NCBI GenBank assembly: GCA_026261815.1
Contig: JAMPIT010000890.1
Coordinates: forward strand, 12,306,001-12,370,000
Source: Monarcha castaneiventris obscurior
Lineage: Eukaryota > Chordata > Aves > Passeriformes > Monarchidae
Direction of reading: 5' to 3'
Length of the DNA stretch: 64,000 nt
In this document: in pieces, positions 34,997 to 48,400 of the stretch
Layout: every line of letters begins with the position of its first letter
Position numbering within the stretch: the stretch's first letter is position 1
The notes under the pieces: model-generated
Seen by the model: only the letters and a program-made list of their open reading frames with translations
What the model was told of the DNA's origin: nothing
Database searches by the model: none
Made by a program: the position numbers and the translations under genes

Positions 34997-37900
34997 TACT
35001 TGACCCTTGAAATACCCTCCTGACTGGTACAGTGCCATCATGCAAAAGAAACCTCTCTCAGATGAATTCAGCATAGCCTGCTAACAGCACTTAAAGCTCT
35101 TTTTGTTCAGCATTATAAAATTGTTTGTCTCCTGGATATAGGAGTTTCACTTCAGGCCCTGCCAAGGTCAATATGCAAGATAAATACTCTCCCCCATCAT
35201 GGCCTAGTGGGAGGTCTCTTAAGCACCTCAGGTTTGCCATGTAATACCTGGGGAAGCAGGAGAGCCAACGTTTCACATGCTAAATTATGTCAGATTTCAG
35301 AATGCAAGCAAGATTTTACTTCAGCTACTCTGTTTTAACCCTCTTTGATACAGAAAAGAAGGGATCCTCTCTAAATCTGAGATACTTTGCCTCACAGCAG
35401 TAGAAAAATCAATATTTCTTATAGGAATTGCTGCAAGTGGAGCTTTAGCTGAACAAGAGCTGTCACACCAACCTCCTCCACAAAAAGTTAAGTGCTTGGA
35501 ACTGAGGAGAAGGGGGATTGGGAACGGTGAGTGGGAGAGAAACACCATCACTCCCTTACTCGCAAAACAGAAAGAGATCCATTTTAAGAATTCTCTCCCT
35601 CAGAGTATCTTCCTTAAAAATCACTTCCCCCCCTTAAAAATTGATTTATCTTTAATAGCAATATTATCAATATTTATTTTGTTGTTGTTTTGCCAGTGAA
35701 AATCTGGGCCACTTTGAACAATCTTTTCTCCAAATGAACCCATAAGTTTTCATAGTGTTTGGCCTGGAATGAATATGTGCCCTGATAAAGTGCAATGACA
35801 TTCGCTGATATCTAACTACTTTACATTTCTTTTGGCAAAAATATGTTTATAAGTCAGAGGTCTAGCTATTCCTCAAAACATCTTGGTTAATTAATTAAGT
35901 TCATAATGAAAGAGGAGTCATTCATAGGAATAACCTGTTAACCTAAATTGGGAACTTTATACCTGAGGACACACACCAGCACATGCATGAAAAGATGATG
36001 TGAGTTTATCTTGGTTGGACTCCATCTGTACAGTTTGTGTCAATCTGCACCATTTCACTGTCAGTACAGCTACTGTCTGCACTACCAAGCTAGAACAGAC
36101 TAATTAACTGTAGTTAACTCTGAGTCCTGACCCCAATGTGTCCAACAAACCTCCAGACAGTTAAGGAAAAACTTGCCCTTTTTAATTTTCAGCAACAGTA
36201 TGAGCTATTGAGACTTGTCAGAGATGCTGACATCTAAATATGCTTCACAAACTTCTGAGTTTTGACTGCTTCACTGTATTTCCTGAATGCATTATGCCTG
36301 CAATTTTCCTCCTCTGAATCACACAGCTCATCTGTGACAAAATAAATTTATCACCTATTAATTTCCATTCTTCTGCTCAGACAGTTATTTCACACCTCCA
36401 GCAGACAAGGGCAGTGCAATGGCAGGGCATCAGGTTGCTAACCTAATATCACAGCTGAGGTACCAGCATTCCCCCCACTTCAGGATGTGCACTTGGCAGT
36501 CTTCTGAATAGATTTCCGGCATAAGATACACCAGATATATTTTTCCTGTTTTAAGAGAGCTCTTCCCTGAGTTCACAGACCTGGTGTCCACTTTGACTCT
36601 TTCAGTTTAAAGAGAGATGCAGTTTTTCTTGTTCTGCTGTAATTGCTGAAGGCTCTTTCCTAAAAATCATTTCATGGGGAAGTTAAACCCTAAATAGAAA
36701 ACATTTCACAAATGATGAAAAGTTATCACCTTTGACAATTCCATTTTCAAGAGAAAAAAAACAAACCAGAAAACAACAGACCTGAAAACAAGCATGTTTT
36801 AAAGGACCAAGAGGCAATTCTTAGAGGAAACTGAATCCATGTATCTGACACAGCAGTGATACAGCTGGATAGAGCTCCACTTCTTGACCATCCATGTCAA
36901 AGATTAAAAAATAAAACAAGTCAAGATATTTTCTAGTGTGGAGTAACTTAATCTCTCACAGAAAAGCTCTCCATTTGATTAAACCACTCCATCCTGTCTT
37001 TCAGTCAAATGAAACTCAGTTTTGCTTTCACACAATTCTACTCTACGGTTTCTCCTTGCTACCAGCAGAGCAGATGTATTTTTCCATAAGAAAGTCCTGG
37101 CAGAAGTGCAAAGGAAGTGTACTTATCTTCATGCTCTCACCCTAATGCCCAACTGAAGTAAAAGCTGAGCAAATCAGCTGTTTTCATGTTTGGTAAATCA
37201 GGTGGCCAGCACCAGCTCTCTCCCACCCCAGCCTCATTTGACCCTGATGCCACTGGCCAGCAGCAGCACAGCTGCTCCCTGAGTGCTGCTCTGTCAGCAC
37301 AGCACTGCAGTCTCTCATTAGGACAATGTTAATTTAATTAAGAATATTTTAACATGGACAAAAGGCAATTAAAAAGCCTGTCAGTCATTGTACACAGTTT
37401 ACCAGTTTCTGTTCTTTGAATAAATGAGCTCATCACAAACCTGCCACTGATACACCATGCAAGCCATCAGTCCTCTTTATGGCACAGTGTCTGCAGCACA
37501 CAATGAACACCCTCTCCACCTCATACATTTACTCAGCTCAGTGGCAGAGTCTCATCCCCAAACTACTTTAAAAGGTGGTCGCTTTTTGCAATTGCCTGAC
37601 AGTGTTCTCAGATTACAAAAAAAACCCTGTCCAACAGACTTCAGCTGTGGTTCTTTTTAAAAAATACACCTACAGGATTCCTTCTGCAGCATGAAAAGGG
37701 AAGAGAGTTAACACCTTGGACACCTGGTGAACACAGGTAAAACCTTCCTCCCATAAATTCAGGTTAACAGCAGTTAGCATTGTTACATGAAGAGCTATGC
37801 TTTGTCTACAGCCTTCATCCCTGAGCCTTGCAGGAAGGTGCTCCAGGGGGACCCCTGGTCTAGAGGATACCTGTTTGCAGTACCAGCACATGGACATCTG

Positions 37901-40900
37901 AGAGCTGAAACAGCCCTCCAGGCTGCCAGGCTAAACACCACACTGAACCAGCAATCTGCAACAACATTGCCCTTTAATGCCCAGTCTAGTAAAGTTTCAC
38001 ACTCAGCTCTGCCAAAATCACGCTATCAAGTGCCAGGTTGTCATATCCCACTGATTTGCACTGGAACACACTCCCTGAAACACATCCAAGAAATGCCGTA
38101 AAAGCACGCACCTAGAAGTGGCAAAAATAATAACCTCAGAAAACAAAAAAGGGACGTAACAATAGGAGAATTCATTGCAGGAACAGCAGCATAACAGAGC
38201 AATGACAGAAAATCAAGCCCTAGCAGCGTAGAGAAGTCATGCAGAGCGAACATGATTTCTATCATTGTATTAAGGATCTGGAAAGACAGACAAATCAAGC
38301 ACTGGAGGACATAGTCAAGTTTCCTCCTACAGTTCACTATGGAAGTTTCTGGCCAAAACAATGATACTTGCTATAAGCTTCAGTGTCTTGCTTCAGTGTT
38401 CATTCCGGGGCAGATCAGATTCAAAGTTTTCTTTCCAAGTGACTGTTTCTTACTCACCATGAATCCTAATAAAATACCCAGTCTAGATTGCTTCACTTTA
38501 CTTTCCTCCTTCTGTGTAAAAATCTATATTGCTGCTCTTGACAGATGCTTTCAACAAGACTGCCCAGCTTGGTCCCCAGCTAAAAATGCATCATGATCTT
38601 TGCTGAGTAGGACTGTCAGATTTACTCCACTGTTTGAGCAGCTGTCTAAACTACTACTCTAAGTATGATATTCAGCTTGCTGCATTAATGTCAGATTTCC
38701 TGTGTGCAATTTTAACTGTAAAGACATCGGCCTGATCACAGGCTGAGGGAGAACAACATTTATACCCTTGGAGGTCATATAAAGAGAAGAGAAAAGATAA
38801 CTAGCTGGCATGAAACAGAATCTGTGTCACAGGGGAAAAATAGACACTTGCATCCTTCAGGATTCTAGTTAGCACTTTTCCTTTCAGCTCCAAGCTGAAT
38901 GTTTGCCATTGGAAGACACTGAAGTCTTGCTCTGTAGTTGTATACAAATCCCAAAGACATTAAGGGAAACAGTAGGATATAAAAATTGGCTAAAACCAAA
39001 ACCCCTGGGCATGAAAAACCAACACAATCAACATCAGTATTACTTCTGTTAAATAACAATTGACATAGCTGAGAGTTGAAAAAGAGGGGCGAAGAAATCC
39101 AAAGAGACAATCTGCTACATTCTATAAACTGCTCATTTCTCAGGATACCCTTATACCATGAGTGTGCCACAGGACACTTGTCACATTGAACAACTGCCCA
39201 CGAGACATAGATGTATATCTGATAATCTTTTCTTTGGCATGAAATGTTCTGCATGTCCTGCTTTGAATGCCTTCCGAGAATCTGAGCTGCTGGCTCACTA
39301 ATGAGACGTGTCCCTCGTTTACGCATGACTGGGCCTTAGACTTCCCAAAGAGGCCAGACCTACCTGAGGGGCTGTGCAAAGCAAACACCAGCTTCAGGAA
39401 AGGCAGTAAACACAAGAATACCTCTTAAACAAATAATTACACAAGTGCAATACTGGGAGAACGGATGCATTCCAGACTCGCACTAGTTGAGAGTTTCTGG
39501 GTAACAAATTAGTTCGGCAACACTTGACATGAATCCCTTTGTTCTCTGTACATATTAAATTGCTCCCATGTTGTCTGTGGTTAAGAGATAGAATATGGGG
39601 AGCTGTCTGTTACCTGGAAGTACTCTGAATAACAAAGAAAGTACAGTTTCTACTCTTTTTTAATGGTAAAAAACCCTTCCATGCTGACAGTACATTCTAA
39701 ATGCCTACACAAACATTTTATTTGACTTTGCAGGTCTCCCAGGTTTCCATAGCCTTTCTTTCCCCTCTAAATGGGTCTGAAGTTCAAACTCTTCCAGTAA
39801 TACCTGACTGTAACTCCCACCTGCACTGCCAATATTCTCCAGCCTTACTGACATCTGAAGAGGTCCACTTGGAGACTGAAGACTCTGGATTTTTTATTAA
39901 GCTACAGTAAAATATTCCTTTTAATTAAGCATGATTTTGTATAATTAATCTCCACAGAAAGCATTAATTTACCTTGCTATCTCAGATTTCCCCAGAGCAA
40001 ACCTTTGCAGTTCAAATGATCCCTCCATGTATCATCATAAATCATTGTCCCTTAGTAATGCAGCCTGCAAGTACAAAGAGCTCCCCACACACTGGTTCTG
40101 TCAAAACAGAATCTATATGCCACATGCAGCACACACATGAATCCCAGCCTTCAGCAGAACAAGTCCTGCCACAAGACACTCCAATGTGAGCCAATCTGTC
40201 AGCATCACCAAGGCTCTCTCCCTTCACAGCTCTGGTGTTTCATGTGTCAGCAAGCCAGGAATCATCAGTATGAGCCAACCCAACAACAACCTGGTGACTA
40301 GGCAGTCCAGTTTCCCAGACTTGCCCTCTTTGGAAAACTGTTCCTTAAAGTTTTTGCTTATTAAAATGAAGGCTGTCTTCCATTTTCATTAAAACTGTGC
40401 AGGATTTTGCTTGGTGTACTTAGAGATGTGCAGTGCAGTGTGCACAGGGATGTTCATTTGAGCACCAGCTCTGTTAATTTGCCTTGGAAGAGGGAAGAAG
40501 TACTCCACCATGACAGCAACTTGGGGATTCATTTCATGAAGCATCAACAGCTCTCATGTGCCCTCCCAGTTCTGCTGCTGTGTTGGGAACAGAGAGGGAG
40601 CAAACTTTCCCCAGCAGCTCCTCTCTATGAGGTCAACTGGACAGACACCTCCATAAGTGTGGGGGGGAAGGAGGGGATTGATAAATAGAAATGAATTTTA
40701 GTCTATGCTAGAATACTTCTGTTTTCATCTCTTGACTAATTAGTCATGAGTTCTGAATAGTCCCCTAATATCTTCCCACAAAATAAGTCTAGTCTATATT
40801 ACAGGGCACAGGGGCATAATGAAATAACTTCCCTGTAGCCATTTGTGCTTCAAAAAACTCACAGAAATTGCTGTAAATTTGGCCAACATTTACTCTTACT

Positions 40901-43476
40901 AACTGCCATTTGTACAGGTGAGAGCAGCATTTTTGACAGGACTGGTTATCTTTCTCCCTCTTTCAAATTGTTCTTTGATTTCAGAGAAATTGCCATTTAT
41001 AATTAATTGTTATGTCATTAGGTTTGGAAGCATTCTCTTTAAAAAAACCCCCTTAGTTATCCACTTGGAATAGCAGATGCCACAACTCTTCAGTCTCTAA
41101 AAACATCATCTGTGCTTCCAGGAGCATACATGCACCTGGAAAACAAGGCAGGGGAAATAGGCAGGCAGAGACAGCCTATGCTCACACACAAGATAAAAAC
41201 CAGGAGTGTGCAGGACAGGTCTAAGAAGGAACCAGGGTTAGAGACTGAGCACTTGCTGAATGGGTTTGACTGAGCAATGAACAAATTTGAGTAGAACATC
41301 TGTTCTCCTCAGTATCTCTGTCTTCTGCACACTCCTTTGTTTTCACTGACATGAGCTGTCCAAACTTTTAACCACCGTGATGACAACAACATAACTTCAA
41401 CTTCGTTAGTATGTCACTTTAAAAAGCTACAATAAATAATAGCTTTTGGTCCAAATACTATTTTCCTTCGAAGTATTCCAAAAATATGCTTGGATAATTG
41501 TTGCTTCTTGACTGCAAGCAAGAACAATCCTATAGTGGATGCACTTATGTATGAGAAATCCCACAGTTTCCCAAGCTCCATGAACACTAAAAAACCACCT
41601 AGAAAGTCCCCCAACACCCAGGCACTCAGATAGCTGGTAAAAAAATAGAAGAGGGAGGGGAAAATAACACTTCTAAGATCTATTAAGTACACGTGCACTC
41701 ATAGACAAAACCTACCTACCTATGATCCTTCTGGAATTTAATTTATAGTTTTGGAGAGTTTGATTTGACCAAAGATTAGAAGCCTTTCTTGCAGCCAGAC
41801 TTGCCTGCCTCTTCTGTGAAGCTCCCACTGAACTAGACTGGAGGTGCGGGAGGGTGATTACTTACTGTTTTGCACTCCGGGCAGGCTTTCAGCATCAGCC
41901 AAAAAGTCATCAGCAATTACAAATTGTCCTGTGTGACAAAGACCATGCTGAGCACTGGATGATTCTGGCTGCACACTGTCTCCTCGCCAAGAGTTAACGA
42001 GATAATTTTTCTCCTTGGAAGCTACACCACTTCTAAATCTGAGTAAAGGCAGCCTTTACACAAGCAGTGCCTCCCCTAGAGCAGGTCCCTGAAATAAAAT
42101 ATTACCTAATTGCAGACTGCAGCTCCACTACTACAGCCAAGAAAGGCTCCTCTGACCTCTGACAGTAACTGCTCACAAACGGGATGTGCTGCTTGAACAG
42201 GTGAAGTTCCAGGATTGGTGTGTGAACTCTCAGGGCTGTTTACATCCCTTCAAAATATCTTTGGTGGGTGGCCTTTCTCCATTTTGGTTTTGATTGTTTA
42301 TACCCCCTCCTCTTTCCCTCGAAGTACCATCCTTACTCTTATTATTATTCTAACAGTTATTCCTTAGTGTGATTAAGGCTCTCTGGCTATAGGAAGTATT
42401 TTTAATTATGGCTTAATAAAACAAAACAACGTAGTGGAAATCCCTCAGGTCTTTGAGTGAATTCAGGCAAAGCTTAAGTTTTGACCATCCCTGCTAATTG
42501 TTTCTAGCCAGCTCAGAACAAAGCATTTAAGGAACTTGAGCTTACGTCTAACTTAAAGCTAGAAGTCATGACATCTTCAACCTGAGGGTGCCTCTGATCA
42601 TCTTTGTGTCTTGCTGAATCACTAAAACAGTGAAGAAAGCAATCTTCATGCCTGCTAATATTTGAACTTCTTAAGGTTTCTTATTAAAAAGCACTCCCCC
42701 AAAAACAAAATCTGAAACAGGGTCAGCAGAGACTTTAAGAGGATTTTGTAGTCAGTCTAAGATTTCACAAGGAAAACAGGTACAGGAGATTTTTTTTTCT
42801 TTTAATCAACTAAATGAGATCAGTAAGGACAAATCTCATCAATGAATGCTTCACTCAGGCTTGTTCTATTGCACAGACAGAATGGGTGGTCTGCAAAACA
42901 AGTTAGCAACACTAGAGGGATGGCTCTGCCAGCATTTTCCACTGAAACCATTTCCAGACTGTTTATGTAAATCCTGACCCTTTTGAGGACAAATTTTCCA
43001 ACCTCAAGTTCAAATTGCTAAATGTTTAGCAGCGAGTGTGGAGGCCTGATTTTCAGGAACCTGAGCCTCATCTAGACCCAATTTAACAAAGGATTCAGAT
43101 TTTTGCAAGACCTCTGTGTAAGTAACAGAAGACTTCTGAAAACTGGCTGGGTGTTACAAGAAGCTGTTTCCACTGCATGAAATAACCTTTTCTTAACCTG
43201 GTTCACACCTCGTGGCACAGATACAAGTCTGATATTTCTGCACAGAACTGCAAAAGTCCAATGCTGCAGTAATCTACCAAGGTGTTGTGCATTGTGAACA
43301 GGTGAGGCTCTGCAACAGGACAGCATTGCAGCAAGTGCACAGGTGGGCAGTGGAGATTCCTAATATCCATATGTTTACATTACTTGCTACCATGGCCATT
43401 TATCACACAACTTCTACGTGCAGCACATATAGTAGAGCTGCTTGAATTTTTCCAGTGCCTGTTTTCTCCCAATATT

Positions 43477-43538
43477 AAAAAAAAAACCAACAAAAAAGAA
43501 ATAAAAATGAAAGAAAAAAAGAGAAAAAATAAGAAGGC
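43477..43538. repeat. A-rich low-complexity tract
   Basis: About 60 bases consist almost only of A with scattered G, C and T (A-runs broken by CC, G and T). It creates a Lys-rich open frame on the plus strand, which I regard as an artefact. Confidence 0.85.
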
Positions 43539-46500
43539 ATCCACCTTGTCTTTGCCAGAAGAGGAGATGGCAGTTCATGACACAGTCTCAGGATGTGCTC
43601 ACCCAAGAGCAGCCCAGGTCCATGAGGGACTGGTGCTCCTGTAATGAGCAGTGAGCAAGAGCGTAGTTTGAAGCACCAGCTCTACACATCAATTATTCCA
43701 CCTTGCCAGGAAAGAGTAATTAGAGAATAACTCCCTGATGCCTTCAACTCTCTCTGCTACCCCCACTGGTTCTCATCCATCATCATGAAGACTTCTCTCA
43801 GTGATTCATCACCGGAGGGCTGCCTTTCCAAGGGAGGCACAGAGAGGAATTTTCCACTTCTCCCTCCCTTCCATCCACTGTGCACAGCAGCAATCTCATT
43901 TCATTACAAGCCCAGGATTCCCATGTCAGTGGCTTCAGGTATTTGCTAATAAGGAACAAGCAGCTTCCAGGAACAGGAAACACAACGAGCGCATTAAAAA
44001 ACTCCTCTGAGAAAGAAAACTCATCAAATGTTTCCAATAGGGAAGGTAAGCTAAAGGTAAGGGCCTGTGAAAAGCTGAATGAAATCCTGGAGGGAGTGAG
44101 GGAGGGCCTGCAAAGTGCATGGTAAAAGCACTATCAGGCAGGATGACAGACAGCCAAGAAGTCCAGGCAAATACTGGTTTATCTCCAGGACTTTAAGAAG
44201 AAATGTAGGGTAAGTGCAGATTTGCACATATAGGACCAAGAGGCACAAAGCATTTCAAAAGGAGCAATTAGAACAACTGAGCTCAGACATATTGCAGCAG
44301 CACTGGGTTCTAACTGCCCATTTTGCTGTTTCTCCTTGAAAAGCAATTGGGAAATTTCTCTCTGAAGTGACCATAGGACTTACCTGGTTTAGTAAAGTCC
44401 TTGGATTCATGTGTATGTGCATGCACTGCATGCCTATACAAATACTGCAAAGGAGAAATTTAATTATTACAACCTGTTTGAGCTATTCTAACTAGGTTCA
44501 GAGTATCCTCCAAAAAGAGCCAGCAGTTTTTAACAACCTTGTCACTTTAAAGTAAGATGTTTGCTAACTATATTGTTGTATTCATACACATATTACAGCC
44601 ACATATATACCCATAAAGTTTTATACTAAAGTAAGTTCTCCATGTTCCTTCTTCCAGGTACATATTGTACATGGAGCATCTCTCCAGACCTAGAGTATGG
44701 GCATTCCAGCTGCTGAAGAGCTGCCATTGAGTGGTTCCACACTGAGGACATGCAATACTTGAGAGCCACCAAGTTCCTCTCTTGAGGACAACACTGTACA
44801 TCTGATGTCACCTTTTACTTTGGGGCTGGACAAACAATGTTGTTTGAAATAACAGATTTACTTCAAACAAAGATTTAAAATCAGAGATATTAGCTCATTC
44901 AAATTTCAAAGGACTTGAGAAAAAAAAATGCATTTAGGGTAGCAACTGAACCAAGTCAAATCAAATTAACTGACAAAATGGCAAGAATGTCACCTGTTCT
45001 GTGGAAGCTATATATTGTGTGCTCCCTAAAAGTACATTTCTGCAATTCACAGTTTGTTTAATACTTCTAAAGTAATAATTATAATTATACAGCAGAAGAT
45101 AGGCACAGTCTCACTCATGCTACACACTAGCTCCCAAACAAAATGAAATTCTGTCTATGGATGTCACTATAAAACACAAAAGCAAAGCTCAGACTTGTTT
45201 TGAGTCAGCTTGCCGTGAAAATGCCATGTGAGAAAAGTTTAAGGCTAAAAATCCTGTCTTTCAGCAGCTGTGAGAACATACCCAGAGGATGAATATATTA
45301 AATGTAAACAAGAACACAGCCTGAAACTATGAAAAACTGAGTAATAGTAGGATATCCCATGCTAATTTATCTAAAATGATGACTACTAGTAAAGGCTAAA
45401 TATCACATGATCGATTCTATGACACTGAATTTAAAAATTCTAGTCTAGATTTACCCCTGTTAACAAGAATGATTTGTTTCTCATTGAGTCCTTTTAATAG
45501 TGATATGAAGTGGAGAAAATGTGGATGGGATAGGAAAAGAAAGATCCATCCAAAAATGCTCAATACTTCCTAGCTGGTGATATGTTAGTGAAGCATATGA
45601 ATGCATCAGTGAGATTAGACCCCCCTGCTATACTTTCATTCAGGCCTCAGTGCCTGTATTTCCCTACTGAGAAGCTGTGAGAAAACTGCTTGCAAAAAGA
45701 ATTTGACATTTTACTGCTGCTGAGTCAGGCAGAGTTTTCGTGCCTTACCAAGCCACAGCAGGACAGAACAGCACGATGCAAACTGACCTACACATTACCC
45801 TGTGCATGCAATGCAAACCCACTTGAAATGCTAAAAGAGCAAAAAGAACTGATAATCTAAACGAAAAATACTTTTTTTATTATGCTCTGACCTCTGCTTT
45901 GTAAGGGAGGCTATGGTTTTATTCCTGGTATTCTAGGGTTGTAGAGCTTGGTATTTGGCTAAGTTTACAGAAAGTACCAATCTTCATTACCATTAAAAAA
46001 AAATCTAAGTATTGTAGTAGTTGAAAATACATCCTATTTTATTGTAGCCTAACTACACCAAAGTGTTTATTATATACTATTAACATTGTTGCTGGATGTA
46101 GCTGACCAAAATTTATAACAAGCTTTGTAATACCTAATAAATAATAAATCACTATTAGTATATTCTTGATAGGAGCTGTGAATTGTTTGTGGCAATCTGT
46201 GAAATTCAGTCATTAACAGTACTTGCTAGTGAAAGGATTGTTTACAAAATTAGTGATGGAGAATTCATATTGTCATCTACCTTTGGCTTCCAAAGAAAGT
46301 GTTTATTCCTAGGAAAGACATACTTAGTCTTTGCTGTCTGCACTGTCCTCATACTCACACACAGTACTGTGGCCACAGTATTCACTGTATATCTTTTTTC
46401 TACACTGAGTAAAATAACGAATTGTTATTAGCTTGTTTTAGTGAGGGGAACTGAGTCACCCAGATTATGTAAGGCATACCAAAAGTTTGTAGCAAGGGAG

Positions 46501-48374
46501 GCAATAATGGCCTGATAACTCAAGCTACTGCCATGTGCAATGGATTCCCTAAAACCCCATAATTATTTTATGTACCTGTTCTGTACTCTCGGTTTTACTC
46601 CTTTGGCCAGCTCAGCTGAAAAAAGCTGGTACCACCAGATGCTGTTTCTCTCTAAAACGAGGTAATGCCAGGTAATTCTAGACAGACAAAGAGGAGACAT
46701 TTAATACTGCTTCAGTTAGGAAATATTAATTAAAGCAGTGATGTGCAACTTTTCCCTGGATTGTTCCCACTGAATACAATGACTACCATACTGCTCTACT
46801 GTATCTGCTCTTTTACACAGACTACTGTGTCTGCAAACTTGGTGTCCCTGCTCCTAAAGCACATAAGGACCTATTACCAGGGAAGGAATATATGGGAATT
46901 ACAGGAGTGCATGCACTGGGGTCTCTCTACCTTTACATGCAAGACCACTATTAGAGATTAATCTGAACATGGATTTACACTATGGTTCAACAAATACTTA
47001 CAAATTGATTCAGTGGTAATAACACTCTACTGATTCTATGTTTTTCTTTAAATTCTGTATAACATTGGCTTATTAAATGTTGATATAATGAGAGACATAC
47101 AACAATATTGAATTATGTTCAATCACACATGCTTATGGCAATACAAGAAGAATTTTTAAACCTAAATGAATGGAATACAGACTCTGTTGTCATAGAATAG
47201 AGACTGGTATCCAACAGGTATTTTGGTGCTATTATTTAAAGGACACTACCAGTAGCAAACTTAAAGCTTCGTGGTTGCTTGAAATGCAAATTAAACACTA
47301 TTTCCAAACGAGCCTGCAGTTCCTGGCATTAGCTTTCTTCTAAGTCTGGAAACCTCAAAGATTGACAATACCAGCATTATAGCTTGGGATTCAAAGAAAA
47401 AGGAAAATCTGCAATTTTGCTAGTCAAATATACAAATCTGATGTTAGCTCAGTCAGTGCAGATCAAGTTTCATCACTTGTCCTGGAAAGAAACACTCTTT
47501 TGGGAAAAATAATAATTCTTTCAGTCAATTTTCACAGGCTGGGCCCAACAAAAAGAATTAAAAATAGCAAGACAAGACTGATGACAGTAAAGTTTCTAAC
47601 ATAACAATGGGAGAGGCCAGTCTGACTCATCAGCAAAGAAAAGATAACTGGAAATGGGAGATTAAAAGGCCATACTCAGTCCCACACAATTCCCAGACCT
47701 CTTAGTAACTCAATCTGAACACTGTGAAAGCTAAATAAAGACATACCTTATTTTTTGTATTAACTGAAGGTACTTGATAAGATACAAACATAAATTAAAT
47801 CTCAGAAAAGGATATAATGTACAACATTCACACCCTGTAAATAAGAACAGCAAGTGTGTCTCAGGCCACAGAACTAAAAGGCTCTCATAGTACCTCCAAT
47901 AATAACATGAGTGATGCAGCTGCTGAAGAACTAAGTCATGTCATTTGGGGTTTTTGTTGTGTTGAGTTTTGTGTGATGCAGCTCTGAAGTCCAGCTAAGA
48001 GATACTCTAACAAACATCTTCCTTAGCTGGCTAAAATATCAAAGGAAGTGTAGATACTGATATCCAGAAGGTCACAGAAATTACATCATACCACTGTGTG
48101 ATGCCTACACACATTAAGAATATGCAAAGGCACAGGCAACACATTGAAGTGCAGTGGTCTTGTCAGGAAGCCTAAAGATAGATTAAAACCAGGAAAAAGA
48201 AGCAAGGAAAAGATCACATGAAATTTAACCCTTACTCACTGTGACAAATTATTTAGCCCTTAGCACTTCTAGAGATCATCCAGGAAATCAGAAAAAATAA
48301 TTACCTACGTGAAATAATACACACCACTGTCTGCCCAGCTGCTATGGCCACTATTTCTAGTTCAAATACCAGGA

Positions 48375-48400
48375 AGACTCTACCAAAAGACTCTACCAAA
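48375..48400. repeat. Tandem duplication, 13-bp unit
   Basis: AGACTCTACCAAA occurs twice, head to tail, with no mismatch, and is followed by an A/C-rich stretch. Confidence 0.93.

Noticed and set aside
34930..34997. AATAAA fused to an A-run, as at the 3' end of a processed retrocopy.
   Set aside because: The upstream sequence shows no recognisable transcript and no flanking target-site duplication was seen.
43384..43644. Lys-rich open frame with a basic run.
   Set aside because: The basic run is the translation of an A-rich simple tract. No gene structure surrounds it.
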